From Hymenoscyphus infarciens (taxonomy: Eukaryota; Ascomycota; Leotiomycetes; Helotiales; Helotiaceae), in assembly GCA_001414345.1 (NCBI GenBank), contig LLCB01000039.1:124001-188000 (forward strand): a stretch of 64,000 nt of DNA, given 5' to 3'. Every line of letters begins with the position of its first letter. Within the stretch, counting starts at the first letter, position 1. Below are positions 13,579-26,938 of this stretch, piece by piece. The position numbers were made by a program, and so were the translations under genes. The notes below the pieces were generated by a model. That model had not been told where the DNA came from. It saw only the letters and a program-made list of their open reading frames with translations, and ran no database searches.

Positions 13579-13627
13579 TATATAGAGAAAAGGGGTTACG
13601 TAAGACTCTCTTCTCTATGATAATATA

Positions 13628-16600
13628 GTATAAGTACTTTACTTATTTAATATTTATAATATTTATATTCTTTATTAACTAGACTAGAGCTTTAAGAGCT
13701 TCTTATCTTAAATATCTTAATCTTTTATATTATATTTCTACTAAATTACTTCTTAGTTTTATATAGTTTTTTATCTTTTTATAAAAGTATTTATTAATCT
13801 TTTTAAAAAGTAATAAGTATATTAAAATAAATATAGCTTAAAGATTTTAAAACTTAGTATAGTTATTAATAAGATTATATTTACATAAGACTAAATTTAC
13901 TATATAAATTAAAGATTTAATAACTATACTATTCTTTATAAATCTAAAATATAGTAATTAGTTATACTTATTATATTATACTTAAAATTCCTTAATATAT
14001 ATTTCTAAGATAATATTAAAATAAAAACCCTTAATAATAGTAATATTAGTAAGTATTAGATCTATAGTATTACTTCCTTCTTTACTCTTAAAAACGTTCT
14101 TTATAACTCTTATTTCTATTCTACTAATTAGAATACTAGTTATTCTTAATTCTACTATATTATTAAAATATTTAAAAGTTCTTAGAATAAGTATATTCTT
14201 ACTATTAATAAAATAGACTATTTTATAATTATTAAAGAGTATTAAATTTATAAAAGAGTATCTAATATATTTAGCTAAGAAAGTGTTAATTCTTAGTTTT
14301 AAAGCTTAGTTTATCTTTTCTAAATTAGTTAAAAGCTTTAAATATAAGATTATAATACTTATATTCTTAATAAAGTATTTTAATAACTCTTTAATACTAC
14401 TAATAGAGTTTATAAATCCTTTTCTAAACTTAGATTATATTATAAAGAACTTTTTAATTAGTTTCTTTTAGAAGTCTATTTAAAAAGAGACTTCTAAGTA
14501 TTATATAATCTTTTTTAACTTCTTATTATTTAAGAGATTATTAAGAGTAGAATTATACTTTTTAATAAGTATAAATTCTAAGGTTTAGTAGTTAATAGAT
14601 TTCTAAAAGTATTCTTAACTATTCTTATATAATTATTTCTTATTATTAAAAGTCTTATTTTAAGCTTTATTCTAGGAATTAGATAAGTTATTACTTCTAC
14701 TTCTAAGAATTAAGAACATCTTACTAGCCTTCTTACTAGTCTTTAATATAAGATATTTATATAAGATCTTTTAAAATATTTTAATAAGATTATTAAGTAA
14801 TATAACTATCTTTTTAAGCTTTATATTATTAATTAACTATATCTTTTAACTTATTACTTAGATAAGAGTAATTTAGTAAACTATAGCTAAGAAGTCCTTT
14901 ACTATAAGTAGACTCTTAATCTCTAAGAGTTAAATTTTTTTTACTTAGTTATAGTAGTATTTCTAGTTAAAGAACTAGTAATTAGAGTTTATAGACTTTA
15001 ATTTAGTTTAAATAAGTATATTCTAGTATTCTATATATACTATATCTTTTATACTTTCTAATATTAGTACTAGGTTACTTTTAAGCTTTTAAATCAGGTT
15101 CTAGAAAGCGAATTTCCTAGTATATCTAAGTAAAGATTAGGCTTCTAAGAGTATAGACTTATCTATAATACTTTCTACCTAGAAGCTAACTTTATATATC
15201 TTATCTTATATAATATAAAGCTTATTAATTTTAAAAGTATATCTTTTAATATTATCTCTAAAGTTCTCTTTAACGTTATTAGCTATTACTAAGAGAGATT
15301 ATTCTAGTTAATCTCTTTTTATATATTAAGCTACTAAGAGTATATCTTAAGCTTTATTTATTATAAGCTAGGCTTCTTTAAGTTTATTATTCTTATTAAG
15401 TATAGCTTATTTAATTATAAGATAGAGTTTTTTAAGCTTATTAATATTCTTAGTATTAAAGCTATTTAGATTAAAGTATTCTTAGACTCTTTCTTAGTAA
15501 GTAATATAAAAGAAGTAGTTATACTATATAGGCTACGAGTTTTAGTTAGTAAAAAGAACTTTTTTAGTTAAGAGTAAGCTTATTATTATAAAAGTAGTAC
15601 TTTTAAGAAGAAAATAAGAATAAATAAAAAGAAGATAAAGCTAATATAACTAGTATAGTAGAAGTAGTATTCTATCTACTAACTAGGCTTATAACTATAG
15701 TAATTATAGAAGCTATATTAAGAGTATAAGATAAGTAAAGTAAAGTTAAATAGATACTTAATTCCCTAGAACTATAGAGAAGAGTATAAGGCTTTAAGTA
15801 CTATGCTTCTTACTTAAAAGATAGAGATTATCAGGTGATCCTTTGTCTAATCTACCTTTGTCTCGTGATATTAATCTTTACTATACTATAAAGAGAGCTT
15901 AAGTAAGAAGCTATATTAAGTTTTAGTAAACGCTTCTTATATAATAATATTAAGTAAAAGAGTTATCTTCTAAATAGATATTCCTTTTCTTTTCTTTTAA
16001 ATCTATATTTAATAATTAGTTATCTACTAAATTATTTATAGAGATACTCTTTTTATAATACTATACTATCTATACTCTAAAGGTATTAAAAGATAAAGAG
16101 AGAAAACAACTATATTAAGAGAGGAGTATATAGTTCTTAGTCTAGATTTTATTTAGTTAATTAATAGGTATAATAAGCTATCTCTCTAAAGTATTAAGAT
16201 ATATACTTATATTAATACTTATTCTAGAGCTATTATCTAGTATTACTTAGAAGTTTCAAACTATATAAGTTAATTAGTAATTTATTAATATTTTATTAAC
16301 TATACTTAGATAAAAATTATACTAAGATTTTTTTAAAATAGATTATAGAAGTAAACTACTATTATAAACTAAAGCTTATTATAGTATATTAGATTTAAGT
16401 AATTCTATAGTTCTTAGCTTATATAATTACTTTATATTTAGTAAAAGTATAAGAAACGTCTATATTAAATTATAGTAGAGAGAGGTAGAGAAGTCTTATC
16501 TTAGATACTAGAGAGTAAGTCTTACTTATTTCCTTATCTTATATTTCTTAACTAGTAAGAAATAGCTACTAAACTTACTTACTACTTTATTTAAAATAAG

Positions 16601-17918
16601 TATTTAATAGTTTATTTAGTTATTTAAAGAGATTAAACTAATATCTAGTTAAGAATATTTCTTAGAACTTATTAGAGCTAGCTAGTATTATATAGATAGC
16701 TAGTAAGACTAGATAGCTCTACTATTTCTTTATATAGATTAAATCTACTTTAAAGTTTATAAATATATAAAAACCTAGAATATATATTATATTTAAAAAG
16801 ATAATACCTAGCTCTCTTATATTTCTAGTAAACCTAATAAGCTATAATAATTCCTCTCTTTAAAGGTTCGCTTTTCTAAGACTCTAAACTTATAGCTATA
16901 CTAGGAATTATTAGATAAATATAAGAAGATATAAAGTAAGTAAAAACTCTTCTTTTTTAGCTTTTTACTTATATATATAACTTACTTACTACTTTTTAGA
17001 TATTAATAAGTATCTCCTCTTAGTAACTATTAATTAGTATAATAAAACTCTTAATTTTCTAGGTTTTAGTTAGAATATTATTAATAGTAGTATAACTAAT
17101 AATACTAGATTAAAGATATATATATATATATTCAAACGTCTTTAGCTTATATTATAAGACTATATTTTATTAGATATACTACCTATTCTAGAAGAATCTA
17201 GTATACTATAAAGTAGATATAATTATACTAAGATAAGAGGTAGACTTTTAAGGGATTTACTAGTACTAAATTAAGAGTATTTAAAGTATAAATAAGTAAG
17301 TAAGCTTAAGTGAAAACGTTAAGAGAACCTTCTTATACCTCTACTTATAATATAGTCTAATATTAGTAAGAATCTAGATCTAAATACTAACTTAAGATAA
17401 TTTACTCTACTCTATCTTTTCTTATATTCTATAACTTATTTATTTATATTTTAATTATAGCTTCTTTACTTTTAATACTAAAATAGTATAAATACTATAA
17501 GAATTAGACTACTTATAGTAATATTAAGTTCTACTAAAACTATAGTATAAGTAACCTATTATAAATATTTAATTAGATAGCTAATATATCTTCTTTTATA
17601 AGAGATAAAATCCTAAATTTATTATAAGCTTTAACTTCTTCTACTATTACTACCTCTTTTATATTACTACCTAGCTAAATAAGCTAACTCTTTAGAACTA
17701 TTACTTTCTTATTACTTCTAATTTATACTTAGATACTTTCTAAGTCTAGTCTTAATACTTTAAGTAAAACTAATACTTTATTTTTAAGTTATCTAAGCTA
17801 ATTATCTTATTTAAAGCAATTATAGACTATATAAAGTAAGATTAACTTTACTAATAAGTATATTATAATTACTAATATTAAGATAATAAATAGTTAATAT
17901 TCTAGTAAAGTTTTTAAC
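13628..17918. repeat. AT-rich RIP-degraded repeat, right flank of nested transposons
   Basis: This continues the sequence interrupted at 2829. It has stop codons in all frames and many TA-rich words. No LTR pair or terminal inverted repeat was found, and apart from the faint trace at 13950-14110 nothing can be assigned. It ends at the Gypsy LTR at 17919. Confidence 0.5.
13950..14110 (-). pseudogene. Possible LINE endonuclease remnant
   Basis: On the minus strand a short frame reads G-S-N-T-I-D-L-I-L-T-N. This resembles the segment of fungal Tad1-type LINE endonucleases in which a G-x-T-I-D-L motif precedes the S-D-H motif. The S-D-H part itself is not recognisable and stops follow within 20 codons. 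It is a single short motif in AT-rich DNA, so the assignment is weak. Confidence 0.25.
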
Positions 17919-18227
17919 TATAACGGCACGAAATATATACTACTAGAGAAGAGGTATATAGGAGTACGTTTAAGACAGAATAACGTATATAAATACTAGG
18001 TACTAATATAGAAGAAAAGGAAAAACTATCTCTCTCTAACTCTAGAAGTAGGCTGTTATATATAAGAGGTTTAGACTATATAAAAAGAGTGTAAAACCAA
18101 ACAGCCTCGGCTAATATAAAAGCTCGAATCTATATTACCTTCTTAAAATAGATAATATAAGACAAAAACTGCTGAAACGTTATATATAGCAGGTACTCCT
18201 AGCTATCTAGGATAGTATACTATTATA
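17919..18227 (-). repeat. Gypsy-type LTR (3' LTR of a minus-strand element G)
   Basis: On the minus strand the repeat begins tataatag (TGTAATAG before RIP) and ends ccgttata. It is preceded on that strand by a polypurine stretch aagagagaggga (18228-18239) and a gactcggggacgagtc palindrome. The same arrangement occurs in plus orientation at 29240-29675, so the two LTRs are inverted relative to each other. This copy is shorter (309 against about 393 bp). No partner LTR in the same orientation was found in the window. Confidence 0.6.
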
Positions 18228-18737
18228 TCCCTCTCTCTTGAAAAAGACTCGTCCCCGAGTCTATCTATCTTGTTATTTAGAGTCGAATTGGGATAGTATA
18301 AGTTATTGTATTTGTTGTAATCGAAAAGGTAGATTAGAGTCTAAATTATAGCTGACTCGAGTTCGAAGATGCTTTGTTTATTCGTAAGCGAGATGTCGAG
18401 ATGTCGGTACTAAATCGAATTCGTAGATACTTACAAAATAGAGACTTCGTTCTAATCCTTCTATATTAAAGTAAGTGCTCGCGTTCGCTAAAAGAGTGTT
18501 GTCCGATCCGTCTAGCAGGTCGGAGGAAGTTCAAAGTAAAAGTAAAAATCAGAAAAAGTTTAAAGTAGAAGTCGCAGGCGAATTCAGAGTAGAGTTAGAA
18601 GTTGTTTAGTTAAGAGGCAGTAATAACTCAGTTAAGAGCTCACTTCAAGAGCGTACTAATTCGTATCTGATTCAAATTCGAATAAAACCAGAAGAAAAAG
18701 AGGTAAGAAAGTAAAGAATATAAGACTCTATACTAGC

Positions 18738-19485
18738 AGTGTTTTAGGTTTCCCTACCTAATCTATTATCCTATTCTACCTCGACGCTCCTTCTCCCTTC
18801 TACCTCTATTTTAAGGCTATCCCGCCTTCTCTTATTCTTAAATTCTAGCTTTCCTAGCTACTCCTATTCTATAGTACTTACTTACCTTTCCTTACTAAAT
18901 AGGCTAGTTAATTTCGCTTAAAGCCCAGAATAGTGTTTTAGCTTTCCCCGCCTTAGTTAGCCTAGTACTTAGAATAGAATAGACTACTTACCTAGGCAAG
19001 AATAGAAGAGGCTAGGCTAGAATAGGATTAAGGCTAGGCTAAGTTTAGTAGACTAAGTACTCTAATTAGAATAGAAGTAGCTAGGAAAGTTCTAAAAACA
19101 GGATAGAAGTAGCTAGATAGATAAAAAAAGAAGGCTAGGCTAGAGTAGAATTAGAAAGACAACTCTCTAATTAGAACCTAGACTCGCTTTCTAGATATTA
19201 AGCGAAATTAGCAACCTAGACCCTCTTTTCTACTCGCCTTCCAGATATTAAGCGAAATTAGAGCCGCCTTCTAAGCTTTAAGCGAAATTAACAAGCCTAA
19301 CTCTTCCTATCCTAGCCTCTCTATTTAGTAAGGAAAGGTAAGCAGGTACTATAGAATAGAAGTAGCTAAAAAAGCTAGAATTTAAAGATAAGAGAAAGCA
19401 GAATAGTCTTAAAATAGAAGTAGAAGAGAGAAGAAGCGTCGAGGTAGAATAGGATAATAGATTAGACGGGGAAACCTAAAACACT
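18738..19485. mobile_element. Foldback element 1, long terminal inverted repeats
   Basis: The left end agtgttttaggtttccc and right end gggaaacctaaaacact are inverted copies. Inverted similarity extends inward for roughly 180 bp (about 18738-18915 against about 19310-19485). No coding frame is present. The right arm lies inside element 2 and the left arm of element 2 lies inside this one, so the two interleave rather than nest. Such ends are typical of non-autonomous DNA transposons (MITE or foldback type); no known family is recognised. Confidence 0.6.
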
Positions 19486-19816
19486 AGCCTAGAAAGCGAG
19501 TAGAAAAGAGGGTCTAGGTCTCTAATCTCGCTTAATATCTAGAAAACGAGTAGAAAAGAGAGTCTAGGTCCTAATTAGAGGTTACCTTTCTAATTCTACT
19601 CTAGCCTAGCCTTCTTTTTTTTTTCTCTATCTAGCTACTTCTATCCTGTTTTTAAAACTTTCCTAGCTACTCCTATCCTAGTTAGAGTACCTAGCCTACT
19701 AAACTTAGTCTAGTCTTAATCCTAATCTAGCCTAGCCTCTCTTATTCTTACCTAGGTAAGTAGCCTATTCTATTCTAAGTATTAGGCTAACTAAGGCGGG
19801 GAAAGCTAAAATACTA
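18931..19816. mobile_element. Foldback element 2, interleaved with element 1
   Basis: The left end tagtgttttagctttccccg is matched in inverted form by a right end reading cggggaaagctaaaatacta. Inverted similarity continues inward for about 200 bp (19570-19816 is the inverse of about 18931-19165). Its tip resembles that of element 1, so both may be one family. Direct copies of a tagatattaagcgaaatta motif near 19193 and 19242 lie in the centre. Confidence 0.6.
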
Positions 19817-20745
19817 TATACTAGAGTCGGTGAGGTTTTAGCTAGTTAAAAGCGAAGTTATTACGGAAGTTTATTAAATTGTCTAAGTATCTAGAGATAA
19901 TAAAAGAGATAGTTTCAACTAGTTAAAAGAGTTGTTACTAAAGTTGTTATATTATCTTATTCTCTTTAGAGTACTTAAAGACTTAATTATTATCTTCTAA
20001 TTTTAAAGAAGAGTTACTATTAGATCGTAGAGAGCTTAGAGCTAAGGTATATTCTATATATAGAAGAACTATTCTAATTCTAGTATCTCTCTAAGTATAG
20101 CTATACTTAAAAAGTAACCTTTTAAAGTTAGTAAAAGTTTCTTTAGTATATTCTTCTTCTAATTCTACTTCTATTTAGTTAGTATTATTAAAGATAGCGA
20201 TAACTTAGCTAAGAGCTCGCTTCTAAGTTTCGTTCTAATAGAAAGTGTATTTGAACTAGCTCGTATCTGATTTAAGAGAAGTAGTAGAAAGGTATTAGAG
20301 ATAGTAGTATCTCTTAAACGAAAGAGGTCTAAAAGCGAAGAAGAGTTAGATTAAGAAGAGTTTAGAAGTATAATTTAGTTATTAACTTCGAAGTTTACTT
20401 ATAATTTTATTCTCTATCTCTTAGCTAACTAATTATTTTATTCTTTAAATTTTTTTTTTTTTTTTTTTTACCTCTATCTAGTTTATATATTATCTATATC
20501 TAAAAAGTCTTTTTAAGACCTTTTATGTTTTTTTAGTATATATTTATATATTAGAGAGAGTTTAGATAGTCTTTTAAAAAGAGAGGTAGCCTTAGAAGAT
20601 AGGTTATTACTTAATATCTTATAATAGAACTAGTTTAAAGAGAGACCTAAGGTCTTCTTAGAACTTCGATATTATATCGATTTAGAAAGAGAGTAAGATT
20701 AGATTTAGAAGCTTTCTAGATAACCTTTTATATTAACTTATTTAC

Positions 20746-20916
20746 TATTAGTATAACTTATAGTTATAAAAGCGATATAAAAAGAGTTATATTATCGTTC
20801 GTATATACCGAGTAAAGCTAGCTACGATGTCTACTTAAGTAGCTCTTAAGCGAGAAGGTCACGTGTTCCTACGTGTGCTATCTTAAGCAGTTACTTACTC
20901 TTAAGTTATACTAATA
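20746..20916 (-). repeat. 3' LTR of Copia element C, divergent second half
   Basis: The first half matches the other family LTRs. From about 20855 on it departs by more than transitions: a gtcacgtg-containing stretch, then gttacttactcttaag instead of the family sequence. Length is still 171 bp. Confidence 0.75.
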
Positions 20917-23900
20917 CTAGCACCTCTCTAAAAAGGTCGAAGTTACTTAAAATTATTAAAAAAACATATATTCGATCTAACTAATTAGAGCTCTTTATCT
21001 CTATTCTCGACTAATAAGAAGGCTCTATTTCAGTTCTTTATTATCTCTTATTTCGTTCTACCTACTTTATAAGGTTAATATCTAGCTTATTAATATTGAT
21101 TAACTTTTATAGAGTATTATAGTAACCCTTTTTAGTTATAGTATCTATGGAATTACTCTTATTATCGATTTATTTAATCTTATTAATCTCTCTTAATTTA
21201 TATACTTCTTATAGATATATAATATTAATTATTAGTTGCTTCTGTTTAGTTATACTTAATTTAGTTATATATTTATAAATAGACTTTGAATTAGTATATA
21301 CTATAAGTAGTATCTTAAATCCTAAAATGCTTTTAAAAGTTAATTTTATTAAAGCTATAGTGTTAAATCTAGAGCTTATTATATATAATTCTAATACTAA
21401 AATACTATAGGTAACTCTCTTATACTTAGTAGAAGACTAATATAAGATATTAGTATTATTATTCTTATTTATAAAAGGAATAATATAACTGATTTATAAT
21501 AATAAGTTCTTATTATTAGTAAATAATCTATTAGTAAAAGTATATAATTTTAGAGAGGTTTTATCTAATTTAACGAATTTAAGCCCTCTTATAGTATTCT
21601 TAATTTACTATTAAATTCGCTTATTAAGAAGTGAAATATTATTATTTTAAGAATTAATAGTTTAGTTAGTATATAATAAGTTAAAAGTAGTCTTAGGTTA
21701 AGATACTATAGCTAAGTATATATCTCTATTATATTATATAATATATTAATCTTTAGTATCTACTATTTATAATATCTCTTTTATATTAGATATCTTAGTT
21801 AGAGCTTTTCGTACTAAATCTAAGTATTTTATATAATCTTAAGTAAGAGATATAGAGCTATTTTAATACTAAGTAATTAGTCCTCTATTAAATTTAATTA
21901 GATAGTTAATAGTAAGCTCTTCTCTCTTCTTAGATAAAAATCTAGCCTTGTTAATAGTAACCTCTTCTTTATTAGTAAAGGCGTTGTTAGTAAGTATAAG
22001 AGTATTATTAGTTTAAAAGCCTACTATACTAAAGAGGGTATTTAACTTTACTTACTTATTATATTAGTATAACTTAGTATATAAAAGATAAGAGCTAAAT
22101 ATTAACTATTCTATTATAAGCCTTAGAATATAGTGTTTATAGTATATTATAAACTAATAATTACTAGCTTCTAGAATACTATATAATAGTCTTATTACTT
22201 TAAAGAATATATCCTTCTATTAAGAATAACCTTTAAAAGAGTATATAAAGAATTTTTAATTTAAGTTAGTTAATAATTAGGTATATACTTATATAATATT
22301 CTAAATAAATACTTATAAGCTTAGAAGTATTATAATAAGTATAAGGATTATTCTTTAGTTAACTCTTGAAATAGTAAGCGTCTAGGTAAGAACTAGAAAC
22401 TTTCTAGTATTATTATAGGCTTAGATAACTAATCTTAACTTTATAAAAGTAAATACTATATCTTTAAATTTAATATTATCTATAAAGTGTAATTTAAATA
22501 TTCTAGTATTAGAAGGTAACTTCTTCTAAGTAATAATCTTAAAAACATCTTAATTAATTAATCTATTAATCTCCTTTTATTATAATTTAATATATATTAT
22601 ACTATTATTAGCTATAAAGACTTTAATATTATAAAGTTTACTTAAATTAGTAAGAAAAGTTTTAATATCTTTAAAAGTAATATAGTTAATATTATTAATA
22701 AAAGTATCTAACTATTAAAATAATACTTTAATATTACTTAGAAGCTTTAAATACTTTTAAAGCCGTCTATGTTTATACTTCTAAGATAGTTCTAGTAAGG
22801 GTTCTAGAATATTAGTATTTTAATAGATTTATAACTAACGAAGTTGATATTAGAGAGAAGGTAAATGTTATTCTACTACTTATCTACTCTACTACTTAAA
22901 AGTTCCTCCTTTTTTATAGAGTTATAGCGTCGTTTTAGATAGTGCTATATTAGAAACTTCCTTAGTTACTAGTACTATTCTAGAAGTTTTAGAAGTTTTA
23001 ATAAAGTATAGCTTTATAACTATAGATTAAAATTTTATAAGACTACTTAGTAGTACTACTATATAGTCCTTATTCTTAATTCCTTAAAGAATAAAAGGTT
23101 CTATTTAAGACTTTATATACTCTCTTTATACTAAAACGTTTAAATTTAAGAGTAAGTTCTTAACTTAGTTAATTAGTCTATTTTATATATTAAAAGCCTT
23201 TTTAACTTAACGAGATATAATCTACTTTTATACTTCTTAAATAGCCTTCTTATAAGTCTTAGACCTTATAGAAATTAGTTATAAAGGTACGTCGGTTATA
23301 GTTATTCGAGTATATACTCTATATACTAATAGAGTAGAGACTAGTCTATTTAGGCCTACTATATTATTAATTACTTTAAAGGCTATTTAAAGTATTAAAC
23401 TTTATAAGAGATAGAGCTTTTATTTATATATAATATTATATATTTATTAAATTAGTCTATAGTAACGTTCTACTATACTAATTAAATTATATACTTTAAC
23501 TAGTATAGTTTTTACTATAATACCTATTCTAGTAGTAGAGTATATAAAGTCTTTCTTAATAAAGTTTATTCTAGTATCTATAATAATATAATTAGAGAGT
23601 TTAAGATATATATTAATCTAATATCTTTAAAAGACCTCTTATATAGTTATTACTTTTATATCTAGTAAAAAGTTACTTATTTAATATCTTATTACTTTAT
23701 TTATATAATATAAGACTACTTACTTATTAAAAAAGAAAGTATTAATTAAAATACTATAATAAAATTTAAGATTATTATAAAAAGTAAACTTAAATTAGCT
23801 AAGTAAACTTCTATACTTTTAATAGTATTTATAAAATTTAATAAGATATTAAAAGATATCTTAGTTAATATAATACCTAGCTCTTTCTAATATACGTTAT

Positions 23901-26767
23901 AATCTTAGTACTAATAAGTAGCTAAATCGTCTATAAAGTTATTAAATATTAATATCTATAAGAAATATTAAGTACTTCTATATAAAGTTATATATAGCTT
24001 TATCTTAGAATAGAAAAGAGTATCTAAATTATTATATAATAAAGAACCTCTTAATTTCTACTTCTTTCTTATTTTCTTAGATAAGTATATTTTAAAGATT
24101 ATTTAAAGTAATATTTAGGTTATTTATATTATTAATATAAAAGATAAAAAGAGTATTAGATTATACTATATAGAATTTAGCTTTTTTAATTAGTATATTA
24201 ATTATTATTAATTCTAAAGATAGAGTATATCTCTTACTAAACTAGATATTAAATTAACTCTTTATATCTTTATTAATTAAGATACTTTTAATAAGTCTAA
24301 TATATATAAGATATTAGTTATATTCTATACTTAACTTTTAAACTACTCTAGTATTAATTATTATACTAAAGAAGTTCTCTTTTATATATCTTTTAACTAT
24401 TATTATAAACACCTTCTTTATAAATTTATATATAACATTAGAAGTATTATTTAGGTTATTTAGGTTTTATAAGATATATCTATTAATAGCGTGTTTTTAT
24501 ACTAAACTTATTAAATTTGTAGTAAGTTATTTAGTATTAAAATCGTTAATAAATCCTATAAAAGTAATATTATAATAGATAACTTTATTATCTAAGCTAG
24601 TGTTTAATAAGTAACTATCTTCTTTTAATAGAGCGATAGTATAAAGTATCTCTAATATCTCCTCCTTCTAAGTACTCTAAGCGTGTACTATATTTATATT
24701 ATATACCTTTCTAGTATATCTATCTTACTTCTCTTTAAAGTATCTAGAATTCTTATTAGTCTATTTAGTAAAGTAATAGTTCTACTCTTCTTAACTATAG
24801 TCTTAAGATAAATAGTTATTCTTTCTATATATATAATATATCCTCTTCTTCTTATATTAATCTATACTACTAAATTTATTTATACTACTATATTATCTAC
24901 TCTTATAAAAGTGCTTCTTAGTTATTATAGTTTTGTTTATAACTATCTCTAAGTAGACTTTTATATAGGATTAGATTAAACTTTATAGAAGAGTAATAGT
25001 ATTAGAAATTAAAGAGTCTTAGAGTAAGGTTAATATTATAATAGTATAATCTAGGACCTTTTTATATATTAAAATTAGCTTATTTGAAAATTAACTATTA
25101 GTATAAAAGTCTATAGAGAGAGAAAATCTTAGTAAATTAAGTCTTAATAATATATCTTTAAAAGACTTTAATATTAATACTCTAAATGCTTATATTATCT
25201 CTTATAAATTAATATTATTCTACTTAGATAATTAACCTCTTTTATAAAGTTTATCTTTAAAGTATTATTATATAGATATAGATAAAACCTTAAAAGATTA
25301 ATTATTATATTTATTAAAAAGTATAGTATAAAAGTAATTTAAAGTATTACTCTTTAGTATAGTAGAGAAGGTAAGAGAGTAAATCGCTAGTAATACTCTA
25401 CTTCTCTTATATATATCTTTAAATAGTATAACTTTAATTATAAAGTTGTCTTCTTTTCTACTATACTTTTAATTATTCTTATATACTTTTATAAGAGTAT
25501 CTAATATATAAGAGTAGTCTTAACCTTTTAAACTTTAAGAACTTTAACTTATTTTTAAAATATACTATATTTATTTATATTAGTAGTCTTCTACTAGGAT
25601 TATTCTATTATTAATTATATTCTAAATACTTAGAGGTATTATTAAAATCATTACTACTATTATCTTTACTAAATTAATAAGATATAAAGAAGAAGGTCTA
25701 GTTAACTTTTAGTAGACTTAAAAGTTAGATTAGAGGTTATACTAGATTACTTAGATCTTTCTTTTTAGTTAGTAGAATTAAAGTTATTAAAGGTATTAGT
25801 TGTTAATATTATTATTATTATATAGTAGATGTTTATAAAACTTTATCTCTAGCCTTTATCTTAGATTAGGTGTTTTAAGTAATATTTTCAGCTAGAGATT
25901 ATTATTATAGTTATTATTATTATTAGAGTTATTATTACTACTACTTTTATTATCTTTTAGCGTATTTCTCTATATATTTATAATAAGAGCTAAAGTCTTT
26001 AGTACTAGCTCCTTTTAATACTATATCTTTTAATTCTTTATCTAACTACTTAGTTTAGTTAACGTTAGTAGCGATATTATATAGTACTTAAGATATAAGT
26101 ATCTTATATCTATCTATCTTAACTTATATACCTCTTTTATAAAGTATTTATTATAACTTAGTAGTAGTAGATTAGTAGATTTTAGTAAATTTATCTTAAT
26201 CCTATCTTTTAAAGTCTACTTAAAATTCGTTTTAAAGAAGAAGGTCTTTGTTCTCTCTTTTAGTATACTCTTCTTCTCTTTTAGTAGTAAAAATCGTCTC
26301 TTCTATCTATATTAACTTTAGCTTTAGTACTAGCTTTAGAGTCTATTTTAGTACTAAAGTCGGTGTTAAAGTTAAGACTTTTAAAGTTATTAGAATTAAT
26401 ATTAGTAAGTCTATTATATTATAGGTGTTATTATTATTTAAATTAAATTTAGATGTTATTAAAAGTCTGTTTATACTCTACTTAGTAGGTAAAAGAGAAT
26501 TCAGGTTTTAGGTAAATAAGTATCTTAGAGAGTATAAATTATCTTAGTAGATAAAAGAAGGTTAGTAAGAAGTTAATATTTATAATTAGTACTTTCTATC
26601 TTAAGAAGTGTTTATAGTATATTATTAAAAAGTTATTAAATAGTAGAAGAAGTTATAATTAGAGAAGAGAAGTCTACTAATAATATTAAGTTTACTTTTA
26701 TATAAGTATACCTATAGTAGAAATATATAAAGTAACTAAGTATCTAATCTATATGTCTACTAATTAG

Positions 26768-26938
26768 TATTAGTATAACTTATAGTTATAAAAGTAATAT
26801 AAAAAGAGTTATATTATCGTTTATATATATCGAGTAAAGCTAGCTACGATGTCTACTTAAGTAGCTCTTAAGCGAGAAGCACGTGTACTCACGTATACTA
26901 ATCTAAATCGCTATTTACCTCTTAAATATATACCGACA
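26768..26938 (-). repeat. 5' LTR of Copia element C
   Basis: This 171-bp LTR ends taccgaca, like the right LTR of element A. It is followed directly by Gypsy integrase-like sequence. Confidence 0.8.

Larger units (their letters stand above)
2830..13622. mobile_element. TRIM-like LTR element E (111-bp LTRs), split by Copia element A
   Basis: Left LTR 2830-2940. The right LTR is in two pieces, 3681-3752 and 13584-13622, which also add up to 111 bp and match the left copy with mainly C/T and G/A differences. The pieces are separated by Copia element A. Flanking 5-bp duplications read atata at 2825-2829 and at 13623-13627. Without the inserted DNA the element is about 960 bp, with roughly 740 bp between the LTRs (2941-3680). 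That interior is less AT-rich than its surroundings and shows no coding frame. LTR ends read ta...ata, as expected for TG...CA after RIP. The size and lack of coding capacity fit a terminal-repeat retrotransposon in miniature (TRIM). Its orientation is not clear. Confidence 0.75.
18228..20745 (-). mobile_element. 3' interior of Gypsy-like element G, disrupted by foldback DNA
   Basis: Sequence between the LTR at 17919-18227 and Copia C. A segment near 18590-18690 (guttagttaagag-like core followed by gagctc and gtatctgatt) is repeated in direct orientation near 20160-20290, about 1.57 kb further on. The DNA between is largely the inverted-repeat structure at 18738-19816. No protein motif can be read. 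A run of 19 or more T lies near 20450. Assignment to the same element as the LTR rests on adjacency and is inferred. Confidence 0.4.
20746..26938 (-). mobile_element. Ty1/Copia retrotransposon C, full length, RIP-degraded
   Basis: The element is about 6.2 kb with 171-bp LTRs at 20746-20916 and 26768-26938, collinear with element A throughout. It is read on the minus strand: the 5' LTR is at the right, a gag-like region lies at about 25600-26600, and the polyprotein C-terminus, with a degraded N-P-x-D-A-x-T-K-like motif and W-V-E-R end, lies at about 20980-21260. A purine stretch next to the left LTR (minus strand, about 20917-20933) fits a polypurine tract. Stops are frequent. Flanks differ (tttac at left, ttatt at right), so there is no target duplication. 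It lies within Gypsy remains. Confidence 0.8.

Noticed and set aside
24100..24300. A Y-I-N-N sequence on the minus strand of Copia C (also near 7115 in A) as a mutated reverse-transcriptase Y-V-D-D motif
   Set aside because: The distance to the polyprotein C-terminus (about 3 kb) is too great for Copia reverse transcriptase and the surrounding residues do not match, so no domain was assigned.
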